A stretch of DNA of 64,000 nucleotides from an uncultured Clostridia bacterium (GCA_944384815.1 CALWUW010000025.1:1-64000), one strand, 5' to 3'; numbered from the stretch's first letter, positions 9,520 to 18,818 are shown. Numbers and translations are program-made. Notes: generated by a model from the letters alone, not told the origin.

Positions 9520-10026
9520 ATGTCAAACTGGAAAGAAATTCAGCCTGAAGCTTTGCAGGAAAATCCCTTTTCGCTGATCGGCGACCAATGGATGCTGATC
9601 ACCGCAGGAGATGCTTCCCGCTGCAACACCATGACGGCCAGCTGGGGCGGCGTGGGTATTTTATGGAACAAACCGGTTTCCTTCTGCTTTATCCGCCCCC
9701 AGCGGTATACCCTGGAGTTTGTAGAGCAGCAGGAGTATTATTCTTTAAGCTTCTTTGATCCGGAATACAAAGACGCCCTTCGTTTCTGCGGAAGCGCCAG
9801 CGGTCGGGACGGGGATAAATTCCAAAAAACCGGCCTTACGCCTGAATTCCAGCTGGCTCCGTATCCCAAAGAAGCCAAGCTGGTGCTGATCTGCAAAAAA
9901 CTGTATAAGCAGGATATGGCGCCGGAATGTTTTCTGGACTCTTCTCTCCTGGAGAAAAACTACCCCAAAGAAGACTATCACCGGGTATTTGTAGGAGAGA
10001 TCGTAAAAGTTCTTCAAAAAGCGTAA
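9520..10026 (+). CDS. Flavin reductase-like FMN-binding protein
   Basis: 168 residues, flavin reductase-like split-barrel domain. The TASWGGVGILWNKPVSFCFI segment and the later SFFDPEYKDALRFCG run match the family in which a bound FMN is reduced by NAD(P)H; many clostridial members have unknown partners. The ATG follows GGAGG. A TATACT with TG one base before it lies at 9412-9420. The gene is single and ends at a shared terminator (10051-10102). A specific substrate cannot be assigned. Confidence 0.8.
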   Translation: MSNWKEIQPEALQENPFSLIGDQWMLITAGDASRCNTMTASWGGVGILWNKPVSFCFIRPQRYTLEFVEQQEYYSLSFFDPEYKDALRFCGSASGRDGDKFQKTGLTPEFQLAPYPKEAKLVLICKKLYKQDMAPECFLDSSLLEKNYPKEDYHRVFVGEIVKVLQKA

Positions 10027-10050
10027 TCATTCAAACTTTTCCTTTTAAGC

Positions 10051-10102
10051 AAAACACACCCGTTTCCCTCCGCGAAGAGAGGAAAACGGGTGTGTTTTTT
10101 TT
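10051..10102. terminator. Bidirectional terminator
   Basis: Stem AACACACCCGTTT...AAACGGGTGTGTT (about 18 bp, one mismatch) with a loop near 10071-10078, AAAA before and eight T after. It separates the flavin reductase gene from the convergent PBP gene. Confidence 0.88.
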
Positions 10103-10112
10103 ATCTGAAATC

Positions 10113-11489
10113 TCACTTGTATAAGGCGGCTGCCTGCTGCATAACCGCTCCCGCTACAGGCACGGCGCTCTGGCTGCCATATCCTCCCTCTTCCACCACT
10201 ACGGCAAACGCCAAGGGAAGATCTGCCCGGGAAGAAAAGCCCACTACCCATCCTGTAGGCTGCTTTCCTTCGCCCACTTCGCCCGTTCCTGTTTTGGCGC
10301 AGACTTCCAAACCAGGGAACCAGGACTCGCCGTAATAATCTCTCACATTACTGCGCATATATTCCTGCAATCGATTAGCCGTAGATGCACTCATGTAAGA
10401 ATTTCCTTTGGAAGCCATGCCGGGAAGATTCAGCCCCAAGCCTCCGGAAACGGATTTTACAAAAGAAGGCTCCACAGATGTCCCCTGAGAGGCCACAGCG
10501 CACATAAGACTAAGCATATGCGCAGGGTTTACCTGATCCGTAAACTGGCCAATCCCGCTCCAGGCCAGCTCATCCGGGCTGGCTCCTTCTACATCGTAGT
10601 GGCTTTTAGCTGTGGAAATCCCGCTGATGCTCAGGCTGGAACCAAACCCCAAAGAGCGGGCCGTATTCATCATCGTATCGTTTCCCAACTCCACAGCCAG
10701 CTCTCCAAAAGCGATGTTGCAGGAATTTCCCAAGGCATCCTGAAAAGACTGGGTCCCATGCACTTGCGTGCAGGTGATGGGATTTCCGTTGATCAGCTGG
10801 CTGCCCTGACAGGTAAAGGTGCGGCTGTCCAGATCCGGGATGTTCTCAATGGCAGCCGTGGTGGTTACCAGTTTAAAAATGGATCCAGGAGTATAGGTCC
10901 CGGAAAGAGCGTTGTTCAGATACACCCCTTCGTATTTTCCCGTTTCGTCGGTGAACAGGTCTTCCGGCGGATTCTGGGGATCAAAGGACGGCGTGCTGAC
11001 CATGCAGAGAATTTCTCCCGTGGTATAGTCGCAAACCAACACAGCCCCTTTGCGCCCCGCCATGGCTTCATAAGCGGTTTTGCACAGGTCAGCGTCCAGC
11101 GTTAAGGTGACATTTCCCGCCGTACGGTCCCCCAAAGGAGTACCCAGGCCGGTAAAAAGGTTATACCCCGCCAGCTCCGCCCGGTAAGAGTACTGGACAG
11201 ACGTGGAAATATACCCGGCTGTATCCCCCACCGAATGGAGCATCGCTTTCCGGACGGAAGGATCCTCATGGTAAAAGCGCCCCTCTTCCGTAGAATAGGC
11301 TAAAACTTCTCCGTTTCGGTCCAAAACCTTCCCGGTGAGAGCGGTGCCCTGGGAAATATGCTTATTAAAAGGCTGCACGGCCCACTGCCCGCCGTTTATC
11401 ATATACTCCCCTAAAAAAAACAGAAGCCCTGCCGCAAAGGCCACAGAAAATACATAAACAATCAAAGAACGGGCGCCGGTTGTTTTCAT
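10113..11489 (-). CDS. Class B penicillin-binding protein (peptidoglycan transpeptidase)
   Basis: Cross-links peptidoglycan outside the membrane, likely the partner of the RodA-type polymerase encoded just before it. 458 residues: one N-terminal membrane segment (about 8-27), a short PBP dimer-like region, then the transpeptidase domain. The active-site motifs are Ser203 in SIFK, SCN at 256-258 and KTG at 399-401. It is shorter than FtsI/PBP2 and lacks PASTA repeats, matching the PbpA type found next to FtsW/RodA in Actinobacteria and Clostridia. Its ATG overlaps the upstream TGA (ATGA), so translation is probably coupled. Confidence 0.88.
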   Translation of the reverse strand: MKTTGARSLIVYVFSVAFAAGLLFFLGEYMINGGQWAVQPFNKHISQGTALTGKVLDRNGEVLAYSTEEGRFYHEDPSVRKAMLHSVGDTAGYISTSVQYSYRAELAGYNLFTGLGTPLGDRTAGNVTLTLDADLCKTAYEAMAGRKGAVLVCDYTTGEILCMVSTPSFDPQNPPEDLFTDETGKYEGVYLNNALSGTYTPGSIFKLVTTTAAIENIPDLDSRTFTCQGSQLINGNPITCTQVHGTQSFQDALGNSCNIAFGELAVELGNDTMMNTARSLGFGSSLSISGISTAKSHYDVEGASPDELAWSGIGQFTDQVNPAHMLSLMCAVASQGTSVEPSFVKSVSGGLGLNLPGMASKGNSYMSASTANRLQEYMRSNVRDYYGESWFPGLEVCAKTGTGEVGEGKQPTGWVVGFSSRADLPLAFAVVVEEGGYGSQSAVPVAGAVMQQAAALYK

Positions 11490-13261
11490 CGTCCGTATCC
11501 TCCTTTCCGGGCAGGCGCTTTCGCCTTGCTACGTCTGGCCGCATACGTTCGTTCATCGGCCGCCTTTAAAAAGGCCAGCATTCCCCAAACCGCCGCCATA
11601 CTGGAGCCGCCTGCGCTGATAAAAGGCAGCGTTACACCGGTGAGCGGAAGCACATCCGTAGAACCGAATACATTAAGACAAGCCTGAAACAGCAGCATGG
11701 AAGCTGCCGCACAGGAACAGATGGAATAAAACGTAGAGCGGCTTTTGGTGCTTTCCGAGCGGGCGTAAACTGCCAGCGCCGCCAGTAAGCACACACAGCA
11801 CACAGCCATGATCAGCCCCAGCTCTTCGCAGAGCATTCCGAAAACCAAATCGCTGTCTGCCGCAAAAACAGGGTTCCCGGAAGTACCCCCGCCTAATTTT
11901 CCGTTGCCGATCCCTAATCCAAACAAACCGCCGCTGGCGCTGTAACTTAAAACGCGAACCTGCTGGTACCCCTGGCTTTCATTTACATATTCCCACACAT
12001 GCCGCCAGCCTTCAAACCGGCTGAGAACATACGGGCGAAACTGCAGAATCAAAAACGCCCCCAAACCGGCGGCTGCCAGGGCCAGAAAAATAGTTCGGAT
12101 GCTTCCAGAACGCATAAAAGCGATCACAAGGAATGTGACGAAAAAAATGCAGGCGGTTCCAAAATCCCGCATCAGGAAAAGGAAAATCATGCACGCCGCA
12201 GAAAAGAAAATAAATCCCGAAAGGTTTCGGGCTGTTTGAAGCCTGTCCAACGTGGACGCGCCTACAAACACAAACGCGATCTTGATAAATTCCGAAGGCT
12301 GTATACTGATAAAACCCAGAGAGATCCAGTTCCGGGCGCCATTGCTTTCCTTGGCCAGCACCAAATTGGCAAGAAACAGCAGAATCGCTCCCACGGCGAT
12401 CCCCAAGCGCCAGCGCATCACCCGATCCAGATCGTTCATAAACCAAATCAAAAAGCAAAACAGCAGGATTCCCAGAAATACCGCCGCCAGCTGCACATAG
12501 GTCTCCTTCATGCTTCCATCCACCAACGCCAGCATATCAGGGAGCGCCTGTCCTTCCTGAGGTTTGGTGCGCATCCCGCTAAGCAGCAGGACACTGATCC
12601 CGGAAAGAAGAAACCCTAAAGTTTCCAGCTCAAAACTCACCCGATTCAAGTGATGGATGGAGTATACGTAAAGCCCCCATTCCAACACCAAAAGCCCCAC
12701 AAAAGGCAGAACCGGCAGCAAGGAAAACGCGCCGGAAGAAAAGCAGGCCTGCAGCAAAAGAAGCACCTGGATTACCGTGACCCACATCATCAGGGAAAAC
12801 GGAGATGCCGCATGAAGACGCCGCTGTTTCGGCACACGCATGGGGGCTTCCGTGGTTCTTTTCAACATAAGAGATGTGCTTCCCACTGTGATCACATCTC
12901 CGGGAAGGACGGCTTTCCCTTCCGGATCTACCTTTTTTCCGTTGACCCGAGTTCCGGACTTGGATTCCGTATCTTTTACGATCCATCCGCTTTCCCGGCG
13001 CATCAAAACCGCGTGGTCCCGGCTGGCTGTCATATCCGCCACTACCACATCGCAGCTTTTGCTCCGCCCGATGGAATTTTCCCAATATAAAACCGGGATC
13101 CTCTTTTTGGAAACCATATCTTCCAAAACCATTACCGGTTCTTCCCGCCGCCGCCCGGCTTTCATGGAATGAAAACATCCCACGGCAACCCCCACAGTCA
13201 GCACCGGAAGAAGAATCCGCAGGAAAAACAAACCTGCGTCCAACCAAGCTTTCCCGTCCAT
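11486..13261 (-). CDS. FHA domain fused to RodA/FtsW-type glycan polymerase
   Basis: 591 residues. An N-terminal membrane segment (about 12-30) is followed by an FHA phosphothreonine-binding domain (about 62-134; SIGRSKSC, SRDHAV, NG...G). The rest (about 155-570) is a multi-pass SEDS domain, the lipid II polymerase fold, with FIPFISAGGSS-like C-terminal sequence. The FHA domain suggests control by a Ser/Thr kinase such as PrkC, which is not in this window. The ATG at 13261 has AGGAGGAG five bases upstream; an ATG 15 bases earlier has none. It is co-transcribed with the PBP gene. Confidence 0.9.
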   Translation of the reverse strand: MDGKAWLDAGLFFLRILLPVLTVGVAVGCFHSMKAGRRREEPVMVLEDMVSKKRIPVLYWENSIGRSKSCDVVVADMTASRDHAVLMRRESGWIVKDTESKSGTRVNGKKVDPEGKAVLPGDVITVGSTSLMLKRTTEAPMRVPKQRRLHAASPFSLMMWVTVIQVLLLLQACFSSGAFSLLPVLPFVGLLVLEWGLYVYSIHHLNRVSFELETLGFLLSGISVLLLSGMRTKPQEGQALPDMLALVDGSMKETYVQLAAVFLGILLFCFLIWFMNDLDRVMRWRLGIAVGAILLFLANLVLAKESNGARNWISLGFISIQPSEFIKIAFVFVGASTLDRLQTARNLSGFIFFSAACMIFLFLMRDFGTACIFFVTFLVIAFMRSGSIRTIFLALAAAGLGAFLILQFRPYVLSRFEGWRHVWEYVNESQGYQQVRVLSYSASGGLFGLGIGNGKLGGGTSGNPVFAADSDLVFGMLCEELGLIMAVCCVCLLAALAVYARSESTKSRSTFYSICSCAAASMLLFQACLNVFGSTDVLPLTGVTLPFISAGGSSMAAVWGMLAFLKAADERTYAARRSKAKAPARKGGYGR

Positions 13262-13572
13262 ACTCTCCTCCTGCATTTATCACTACTATACGCCCGCAAG
13301 CAACATACCACCGGCAATCCCTGGAGGGCTTCCGTGGTTAAAACTTTCTTTCAGGTATCAACCGGTATCAATCGGCGCATTTTCTCATTATTGTAAGTAT
13401 ATTTCCCCGAAAAAGGAAGTTCAAGGCACAAACTGTAAACAAATTGTAATTCCATGGGGAGAAAACCCGCCGGAAATACGTAAGAGAAATAGCATAAAGC
13501 CGGCGGAAACATTGCAATTTGCTCCCACCGGCTTTTTCCATTTCTTTTATAACGCACTTGGTGCGGCCGCAA
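13262..13572. other. Intergenic region upstream of the RodA-PBP operon
   Basis: 311 bases between two minus-strand units. It contains an imperfect hairpin (13496-13541) after the pyridoxal kinase-like gene and AT-rich stretches that may hold the RodA promoter. No exact -35/-10 pair stood out and I see no ORF worth calling. Confidence 0.55.
13496..13541 (-). terminator. Probable terminator after the pdxY-like gene
   Basis: AAAGCCGGYGG pairs with CCGCCGGCTTT around a loop of about 20 bases. The T-run is short on the minus side (CTTTAT), so termination there is less certain than the pairing. Confidence 0.5.
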
Positions 13573-14463
13573 TCATTCTTCCCATGAAGAAACGTCTTTT
13601 CTTACGGCCTTCATCAATCGGGGAAGAGCATCTTCAAAGGCTACGCCGAATTTAGGATCCAAACCTCGTTCCAGCGTACGCCGTATGGAAAGGGCTGTAA
13701 GGTTTACGGCCAAATCCAAAGATTCCTCCAAGCTCTTTTCCTGAAGCCGCGCGCAAAGAAGAATGGAGGCAAAAAGATCTCCTGTCCCATGAAAAGAACC
13801 CGGCTCCCGGGGGGCAAAAGAAGCGTAAAACGCTCCTGTTTTTCCATCGTATATGGCAGCCCCCACTTTTTCCCCTTCTCGGACCCCTGTCAGAACACTC
13901 CATCGGGGGCCCATTTTGCAAAGGTCCACAGCCCATTTTTTGGCTTCTTCCACGCCCTGCTCCCCAGGATATTCCCGGTTCAGCAAAAAGGCCGCTTCCG
14001 TAAAATTGGGCGTGATCAGATCGGCCGATCGGCACAGACGCCGCATTTCTTCAATGGTTTCCTTACGGATCTTGCTGTAAAGCGTTCCTTTATCCCCCAT
14101 TACAGGGTCCACCATCACCCATGTGCCTTCACTTCGAAGGCGGGAAAAGGCCATTCCTGTTTCTTTTCCCTGCTCCGGAGAGCTTAGGTAACCGCTGTAT
14201 AAAGCGTCGAACCGAAGTCCCAGCATTTCCCACTGGGAAACAAACCCGGGGATTTCCTCTGTAAGATCCCGGCTGACGCATCCGAGCAGCCCCCCTGTAT
14301 GAGAACTGAGCACGGCTGTGGGAATAGAGCAGCATTCCACGCCTCCTGCGGAAAGAACCGGCAACACAATGCTTAAAGCGCATTTGCCGAAGCCTGCCAG
14401 ATCCTGGATCACCCCTGCCCGTTTCAGAGGATTCGCTGCATTTTCCTTCACTTTTTCTTCCAT
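13573..14463 (-). CDS. Pyridoxal/pyridoxamine kinase-like protein (ribokinase family)
   Basis: 296 residues. The ribokinase-type kinase of vitamin B6 vitamers is the closest match: GVIQDLAGFGKCALS near the N-terminus, VDPVMGDKGTLY in the middle, and the anion-hole motif FHGTGDLFAS with the catalytic Asp near the C-terminus. It would phosphorylate pyridoxal to make PLP, though related kinases act on hydroxymethylpyrimidine. The ATG at 14463 was chosen; an in-frame TTG at 14484 also lacks a clear ribosome site. It follows the beta-helix protein gene by 30 bases. Confidence 0.8.
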   Translation of the reverse strand: MEEKVKENAANPLKRAGVIQDLAGFGKCALSIVLPVLSAGGVECCSIPTAVLSSHTGGLLGCVSRDLTEEIPGFVSQWEMLGLRFDALYSGYLSSPEQGKETGMAFSRLRSEGTWVMVDPVMGDKGTLYSKIRKETIEEMRRLCRSADLITPNFTEAAFLLNREYPGEQGVEEAKKWAVDLCKMGPRWSVLTGVREGEKVGAAIYDGKTGAFYASFAPREPGSFHGTGDLFASILLCARLQEKSLEESLDLAVNLTALSIRRTLERGLDPKFGVAFEDALPRLMKAVRKDVSSWEE

Positions 14464-14493
14464 GGGTTTTTCTCTCTCTTTCAAAGCGAAAGC

Positions 14494-15159
14494 TCAGCGT
14501 TTTTCCGCCACTTCTCCCGCTTTCTTATAAATGCTGTTTCCCGGCACAAAGCCCCGCACCATGGAAAGAGGATATACCTGGCTGCCCCGGCCGATGACCG
14601 TTCCGGGATTCATTACGGAATTACATCCCACTTCCACGCCGTCTCCCAAAACAGCGCCCATTTTTTTCCGCCCCACGGCAATTTTTTCGCTTCCCACGGA
14701 AACTGTCACCAAGGATTTATTCGATTTTACGTTGGACGTAATGGATCCGGCTCCCATATGGGAACGGTAGCCTAAAATGGAATCCCCTACATAGTTGTAA
14801 TGGGGAACCTGCACGTTATCAAATAAGATCACGTTTTTCAGCTCCGTGGAATTTCCTACCACGCAGTTTTCCCCCACCAAGGCGCTTCCCCGGATAAACG
14901 CGCCATGACGGACCTCCGTTCCCGCGCCGATAATGGCCGGGCCGCCAATATACGCCGTAGGCGCCACCTGGGCCTTTTTGGAGATCCATACATCCTTTGC
15001 GGGATGATCAAATTCTTCCGCGGACAGAGTTTCTCCCAATTCCAAAATAAAAGGTGTGATCCATTCCAGCACTTGCCAAGGATATTCAAACCGGCGCAGC
15101 AAAGGCGCGGCTGCCGTATGGGTAAGATCCAGAAGATTTTTGATTTTCAGCTGTTCCAA
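14494..15159 (-). CDS. Left-handed beta-helix protein (GlmU C-terminal-like acyltransferase/nucleotidyltransferase family)
   Basis: 221 residues dominated by hexapeptide repeats (APTAYIGGPAIIGAGTEVRH, then VGENCVVGN and VEVGCNSVMNPG), the parallel beta-helix of GlmU- and LpxA-type acyltransferases. Clostridial homologues are often annotated as UDP-N-acetylglucosamine pyrophosphorylase-like, but there is no N-terminal nucleotidyltransferase domain here. I prefer a TTG start at 15159 (MEQLKIKNLLDL) because GGAGGG lies seven bases upstream. The ATG at 15174 has no ribosome site and contains that GGAGGG inside its own codons. Substrate unknown. Confidence 0.75.
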   Translation of the reverse strand: MEQLKIKNLLDLTHTAAAPLLRRFEYPWQVLEWITPFILELGETLSAEEFDHPAKDVWISKKAQVAPTAYIGGPAIIGAGTEVRHGAFIRGSALVGENCVVGNSTELKNVILFDNVQVPHYNYVGDSILGYRSHMGAGSITSNVKSNKSLVTVSVGSEKIAVGRKKMGAVLGDGVEVGCNSVMNPGTVIGRGSQVYPLSMVRGFVPGNSIYKKAGEVAEKR

Positions 15160-15483
15160 AGAAAATCCCTCCATATAAATTATGCCGATGAAGCATGCCG
15201 GTATACCGGGCTTTGTTTTTCCATCTTCCACCAGATTCGGCGATTTTGTTCCACTGAAAGTATACACGGTTTCCCAGGAAATGCAAGCCTTCCGCTTTTT
15301 ACAGAAGGCAGCATCCTGCCTGAATGTCCTTCCCAACCTGTTTTCTGACACAAATAAAGCAAAAACGGAAAAACGAAAAACCATCTTTGCGTTTTATCCA
15401 GTTTGTGCTACAATGAATTAAAATGAAGAAATGGCGTCTTTTGGATTCTTACCCATGCCGCCCCATAAAAGGAGGATCTTTTC
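15160..15483. other. Divergent promoter region
   Basis: 324 bases between divergent genes. It carries the plus-strand promoter at 15387-15414 and the ribosome site of the aminotransferase. Nothing else is evident. Confidence 0.6.
15387..15414 (+). promoter_or_regulatory. Promoter of the aminotransferase gene
   Basis: TTGCGT, 16 bases, TACAAT, with TG one base before the -10 (extended -10). The start codon is 69 bases further on, behind AAAGGAGGA. Confidence 0.6.
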
Positions 15484-16674
15484 ATGGAATACACCTTTTC
15501 CAAACGCGTTCAAACTCTCAAACCTTCCGCTATTCGGGAAATTTTCAAATATGCTGCGGATCCTACGGTGGTTTCCCTTTCTGCCGGAAACCCGGCTCCC
15601 GAAGCCTTCCCGGTAAAGGCCATAGAAGAAATTTCCGCCCGAATCTTCCGGGAAAACCCCATTGCCGCGCTGCAGTACAGCTTTACGGAAGGCTACCCGG
15701 CTCTGCGGGACACCTTGCGTACCTATATGAAAACCCGGCACAACGTGGGGCAGGACAGCGATGATATTCTCATCACCTCCGGCGCCCAGCAGGTGATGGA
15801 TCTTTTGACCAAATCCGTCTGCGATGAAGGAGACGTGGTCCTCTGCGAAGCCCCCAGCTTTATCGGCTCCCTGAATACCTTCCGCTCTTACAATGCACGC
15901 CTCCGGGGCATTCCCATGGATCCGGACGGCATGAATATGGAAGCTCTGGAAAAAGCTTTGCAGGAAGAACCCCGGGCACGCTTTATTTACACCATCCCCA
16001 ATTTCCAGAATCCCACCGGCATTACCATGAGCCTTGAAAAACGCCGCCGGCTGTATGAGCTTGCCAAGAAATATCAGGTTCTGATTTTGGAAGACAACCC
16101 CTACGGCGACCTTCGCTTTGCCGGAGAATCCATCCCCTCTGTGAAAAGTTTGGATCAGGATGGGCTTGTGGTATATTGCGGTTCTTTCTCCAAAGTCATT
16201 TCTCCGGGTATGCGGGTCGGCTACGCTATTGCCCCCAAACCCTTGTTCCAGAAAATGGTGGTTTGCAAGCAAGGCTCGGATGTGCACACCAACATCTGGA
16301 GCCAGATGGTTTGCCATACCTTCCTGACGGAATATGATTTTGACGCTCACCTGGCGGGCCTGCGGGAAATCTACAAGAAAAAATCCGCTTTGGCCGTTTC
16401 TCTTCTGGAAGAACATCTGGCGCCCTATATCAAGTGGGAGCCCATTGAAGGCGGCCTGTTCCTTTGGTGCACGTTGCCGGATGGGGTAAACATGCCGGAA
16501 TTCTGCAAAGAAGCCGTTCTCCGCAAAGTATGCGTGGTTCCCGGAAACGCTTTCCTTACAGATGAATCCCTCCCCTGCCAAAGCTTCCGGATCAATTTCT
16601 CTACGCCTACCGATGAACAGCTGACCAAAGGCATCCGGATCCTGGGGGATTTGATTCGGGAATGGATGGCTTGA
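15484..16674 (+). CDS. PLP-dependent class I/II aminotransferase (2-aminoadipate/aromatic type)
   Basis: 396 residues. The fold-type I signature is clear: TIPNFQNPTGITMS, the EDNPYGDLRF aspartate segment, and GSFSKVISPGMRVGY with the Schiff-base lysine. Sequence style matches LysN/ARO8-like transferases that act on aromatic or branched substrates with 2-oxoglutarate; the exact substrate is not readable. The DNA-binding domain of MocR regulators is absent. AAAGGAGGA precedes the ATG. Its stop codon lies inside the -35 element of the next promoter. Confidence 0.85.
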   Translation: MEYTFSKRVQTLKPSAIREIFKYAADPTVVSLSAGNPAPEAFPVKAIEEISARIFRENPIAALQYSFTEGYPALRDTLRTYMKTRHNVGQDSDDILITSGAQQVMDLLTKSVCDEGDVVLCEAPSFIGSLNTFRSYNARLRGIPMDPDGMNMEALEKALQEEPRARFIYTIPNFQNPTGITMSLEKRRRLYELAKKYQVLILEDNPYGDLRFAGESIPSVKSLDQDGLVVYCGSFSKVISPGMRVGYAIAPKPLFQKMVVCKQGSDVHTNIWSQMVCHTFLTEYDFDAHLAGLREIYKKKSALAVSLLEEHLAPYIKWEPIEGGLFLWCTLPDGVNMPEFCKEAVLRKVCVVPGNAFLTDESLPCQSFRINFSTPTDEQLTKGIRILGDLIREWMA

Positions 16675-16699
16675 CAAACCCGGCAGCTGCGGGTATACT
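16671..16699 (+). promoter_or_regulatory. trpS promoter overlapping the upstream stop codon
   Basis: TTGACA (16671-16676), 17 bases, TATACT (16694-16699): a near-perfect sigma-A promoter. The TGA of the aminotransferase gene (16672-16674) is part of the -35 box. Confidence 0.85.
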
Positions 16700-16710
16700 G
16701 GACACAATAT

Positions 16711-16991
16711 AGAAACCGAAGACCGGGAAAAGTACGCACATTCCCCCTTTCTGAAAGAGAGCCGCCGGGGCTGAAAAGGCGGTGAAAGGGCTGTGCCGAA
16801 TGGGCCCGGGAGGGCGGAGGCGAACCGCTTCACAGGATCGCAGTAGTCTCCGACGGGATCTTCACCCGTTACCAAGGAAGCGCAGGATTTCATGGATCCT
16901 GCGGAGATGAGCGGGCGTTTTCGCCAAACCGGGTGGTACCGCAGGAACTTTCAAGGCTCCTGTCCCAGTTATATGGGGCAGGGGCCTTTTT
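16711..16991 (+). promoter_or_regulatory. Tryptophan T-box leader
   Basis: tRNA-sensing leader of trpS. Stem I is closed by CCGGG/CCCGG and GCACA/TGTGC. The internal loop has AGTA on the 5' side (16731-16734) and GAATGG on the 3' side, placing the Trp specifier codon TGG at 16801-16803. The conserved T-box GGGTGGTACCGC is at 16931-16942. It is followed by the terminator at 16953-16991. Uncharged tRNA-Trp should favour the antiterminator and raise trpS expression. Confidence 0.92.
16953..16991 (+). terminator. T-box attenuator terminator
   Basis: GGCTCCTGTCCCA pairs with TGGGGCAGGGGCC, followed by TTTTT. It competes with the antiterminator formed by the T-box sequence just upstream. Confidence 0.88.
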
Positions 16992-17043
16992 GAATTCTCG
17001 GTTTGCGCCATGCCGTTTATGAAACAACAAGGAGGTCATCTCT

Positions 17044-18054
17044 ATGGAAAATGCAGAACAGCAAAAGAAAGTCATTTTCAGCGCCATTCAGCCCAGCGGA
17101 TCCATAACCTTGGGAAATTATCTGGGAGCTTTAAGAAACTGGGTCTCTTTGCAGGATGAATACCGGTGTATTTTTGCACTGGCGGATCTGCACACCATCA
17201 CAGTGCGCCAGGAGCCGGCAAAATTCCGGAAAAACACCTTGGAAGCCTATGCGCTTCTTTTGGCCTGTGGCATTGACCCGGAAAAAAGTCCCTTCTTCAT
17301 CCAGAGCCATGTTTCCGCCCATGCGGAATTGGGCTGGATCCTGGATTGCTACACGCAATTCGGCGAGCTTTCCCGCATGACGCAGTTCAAGGATAAATCT
17401 GCAAAACACGCGGACAACGTCAACGCCGGCCTGTTTACCTATCCCAGCCTGATGGCCGCGGACATTCTGCTGTATCAGGCGGATCTTGTGCCTGTGGGCG
17501 TGGATCAAAAACAGCATCTGGAGCTGGCGCGAAACATTGCGGACCGCTTTAACGGGCTTTACAGCCCCACCTTTACCGTGCCGGATCCGTACATTCCCAA
17601 AACCGGCGCCAAAATTATGAGCCTTCAGGATCCCACCAAGAAAATGAGTAAGTCCGATGAAAACATCAACGGCTGCGTCTACGTTTTGGATACTCCGGAT
17701 GACATCATGCGGAAATTCCGCAGAGCGGTAACAGACAGCCAGGCCTGCGTCCGTTATGAAGAAGGAAAAGACGGCGTAAATAACCTGATGGGAATCTACT
17801 CCTGCGTTACCGGAAAGGATTTCGCTTCCATCGAAGCCGAGTTCCAGGGCAAAGGATACGGGGACTTCAAAACCGCCGTGGGCGAAGCGGTGATCCAGCA
17901 TTTGCAGCCGGTGCAGGAACGTTTCCGCCAGTATATCGCCGACAAAGCGTATCTGGAGAAATGTTACCGGGAAGGCGCCGAAAAGGCGGAAGCCATTGCC
18001 CGGCGCACTCTTTCCAAAGTCATGCGGAAAATCGGCTTTGTGCCCAGAGGATAA
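17044..18054 (+). CDS. trpS: Tryptophan--tRNA ligase
   Basis: Charges tRNA-Trp with tryptophan at the cost of ATP. 336 residues, class Ic synthetase. The HIGH-type motif is PSGSITLGNYLG at 17-28 and KMSKS is at 200-204. AAGGAGG lies before the ATG. Expression is under the T-box above. The LUD gene follows after 22 bases and may share the transcript. Confidence 0.96.
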   Translation: MENAEQQKKVIFSAIQPSGSITLGNYLGALRNWVSLQDEYRCIFALADLHTITVRQEPAKFRKNTLEAYALLLACGIDPEKSPFFIQSHVSAHAELGWILDCYTQFGELSRMTQFKDKSAKHADNVNAGLFTYPSLMAADILLYQADLVPVGVDQKQHLELARNIADRFNGLYSPTFTVPDPYIPKTGAKIMSLQDPTKKMSKSDENINGCVYVLDTPDDIMRKFRRAVTDSQACVRYEEGKDGVNNLMGIYSCVTGKDFASIEAEFQGKGYGDFKTAVGEAVIQHLQPVQERFRQYIADKAYLEKCYREGAEKAEAIARRTLSKVMRKIGFVPRG

Positions 18055-18076
18055 AGCTGCAAAGGGGAATGATTGT

Positions 18077-18718
18077 ATGAAACCGGATCCTATCCGCTTA
18101 CGCAATGAAAAACTGGGGAAAACCGTTTGCCAGGCACTGGAAGCCAGAGGGTTTAAGGCCTGTTGGTGCCCTTCCAAAAAAGAGGCTTTGGAAAAAGCTC
18201 TGGAATGGATCCCTTCCCACGCCGCCGTCTCCTGGGGAGGCTGCGCTTCCGCGGAACAATGCGGCATTCTGGACGCCCTGCGGCAAGGCCCCTATACCCT
18301 TTGGGACCGGGATACCGCCCAAACTCCGGAAGAACGCACCGCCCTGATGCGGCAAGCTTTTTTCAGCGATTATTATATTACCGGAACCAACGCTCTCAGC
18401 GAAGACGGTCAGCTGTTTAATGTGGACGGCAACGGAAACCGGGTAGCCGCCATGGCTTTTGGCCCCGCCCACGTGCTGGTTGTGGTGGGGATCAACAAGG
18501 TCGTCAAAACAGAGCAGGACGCTTGGAACCGTGCCCGCACGGCAGCCGCTCCCATCAACGCCCAGCGATTCGGGTTAAACACCCCTTGCAGCGTAACCGG
18601 CTCCTGCGGGGATTGCCAGTCGCCGGACTGTATCTGCAATGTGCTGACAGTCACCCGGCGCTGCAAGCCTGCCGGCCGGATCCAGGTTCTTCTTGTAGGG
18701 GAACCACTGGGATTTTAA
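18077..18718 (+). CDS. LUD domain protein (LutC/YkgG-like)
   Basis: 213 residues, LUD (lactate utilisation, formerly DUF162) domain. The middle carries SWGGCAS and DYYITGTNALSEDGQLFNVD, and the tail carries a cysteine cluster GSCGDCQSPDCICN typical of stand-alone clostridial members. LutC proteins work with LutA and LutB in lactate oxidation, but neither is nearby, so the role is open. The ATG at 18077 follows AAAGGGGA. It ends at the terminator 18744-18782. Confidence 0.82.
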   Translation: MKPDPIRLRNEKLGKTVCQALEARGFKACWCPSKKEALEKALEWIPSHAAVSWGGCASAEQCGILDALRQGPYTLWDRDTAQTPEERTALMRQAFFSDYYITGTNALSEDGQLFNVDGNGNRVAAMAFGPAHVLVVVGINKVVKTEQDAWNRARTAAAPINAQRFGLNTPCSVTGSCGDCQSPDCICNVLTVTRRCKPAGRIQVLLVGEPLGF

Positions 18719-18743
18719 CCCCTCACTTTTCCATCTTTATGAC

Positions 18744-18782
18744 AAAAACGCCTTGCTGCCGTTTTGGCAGCAAGGCGTTTTT
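18744..18782. terminator. Bidirectional terminator
   Basis: A perfect 17-bp inverted repeat (AAAAACGCCTTGCTGCC and its complement) with loop GTTTT. It lies between the convergent LUD and alr genes. Confidence 0.92.
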
Positions 18783-18818
18783 CGATGCATTCTGAAAATT
18801 CAATTTTTAGTTTTTCGG

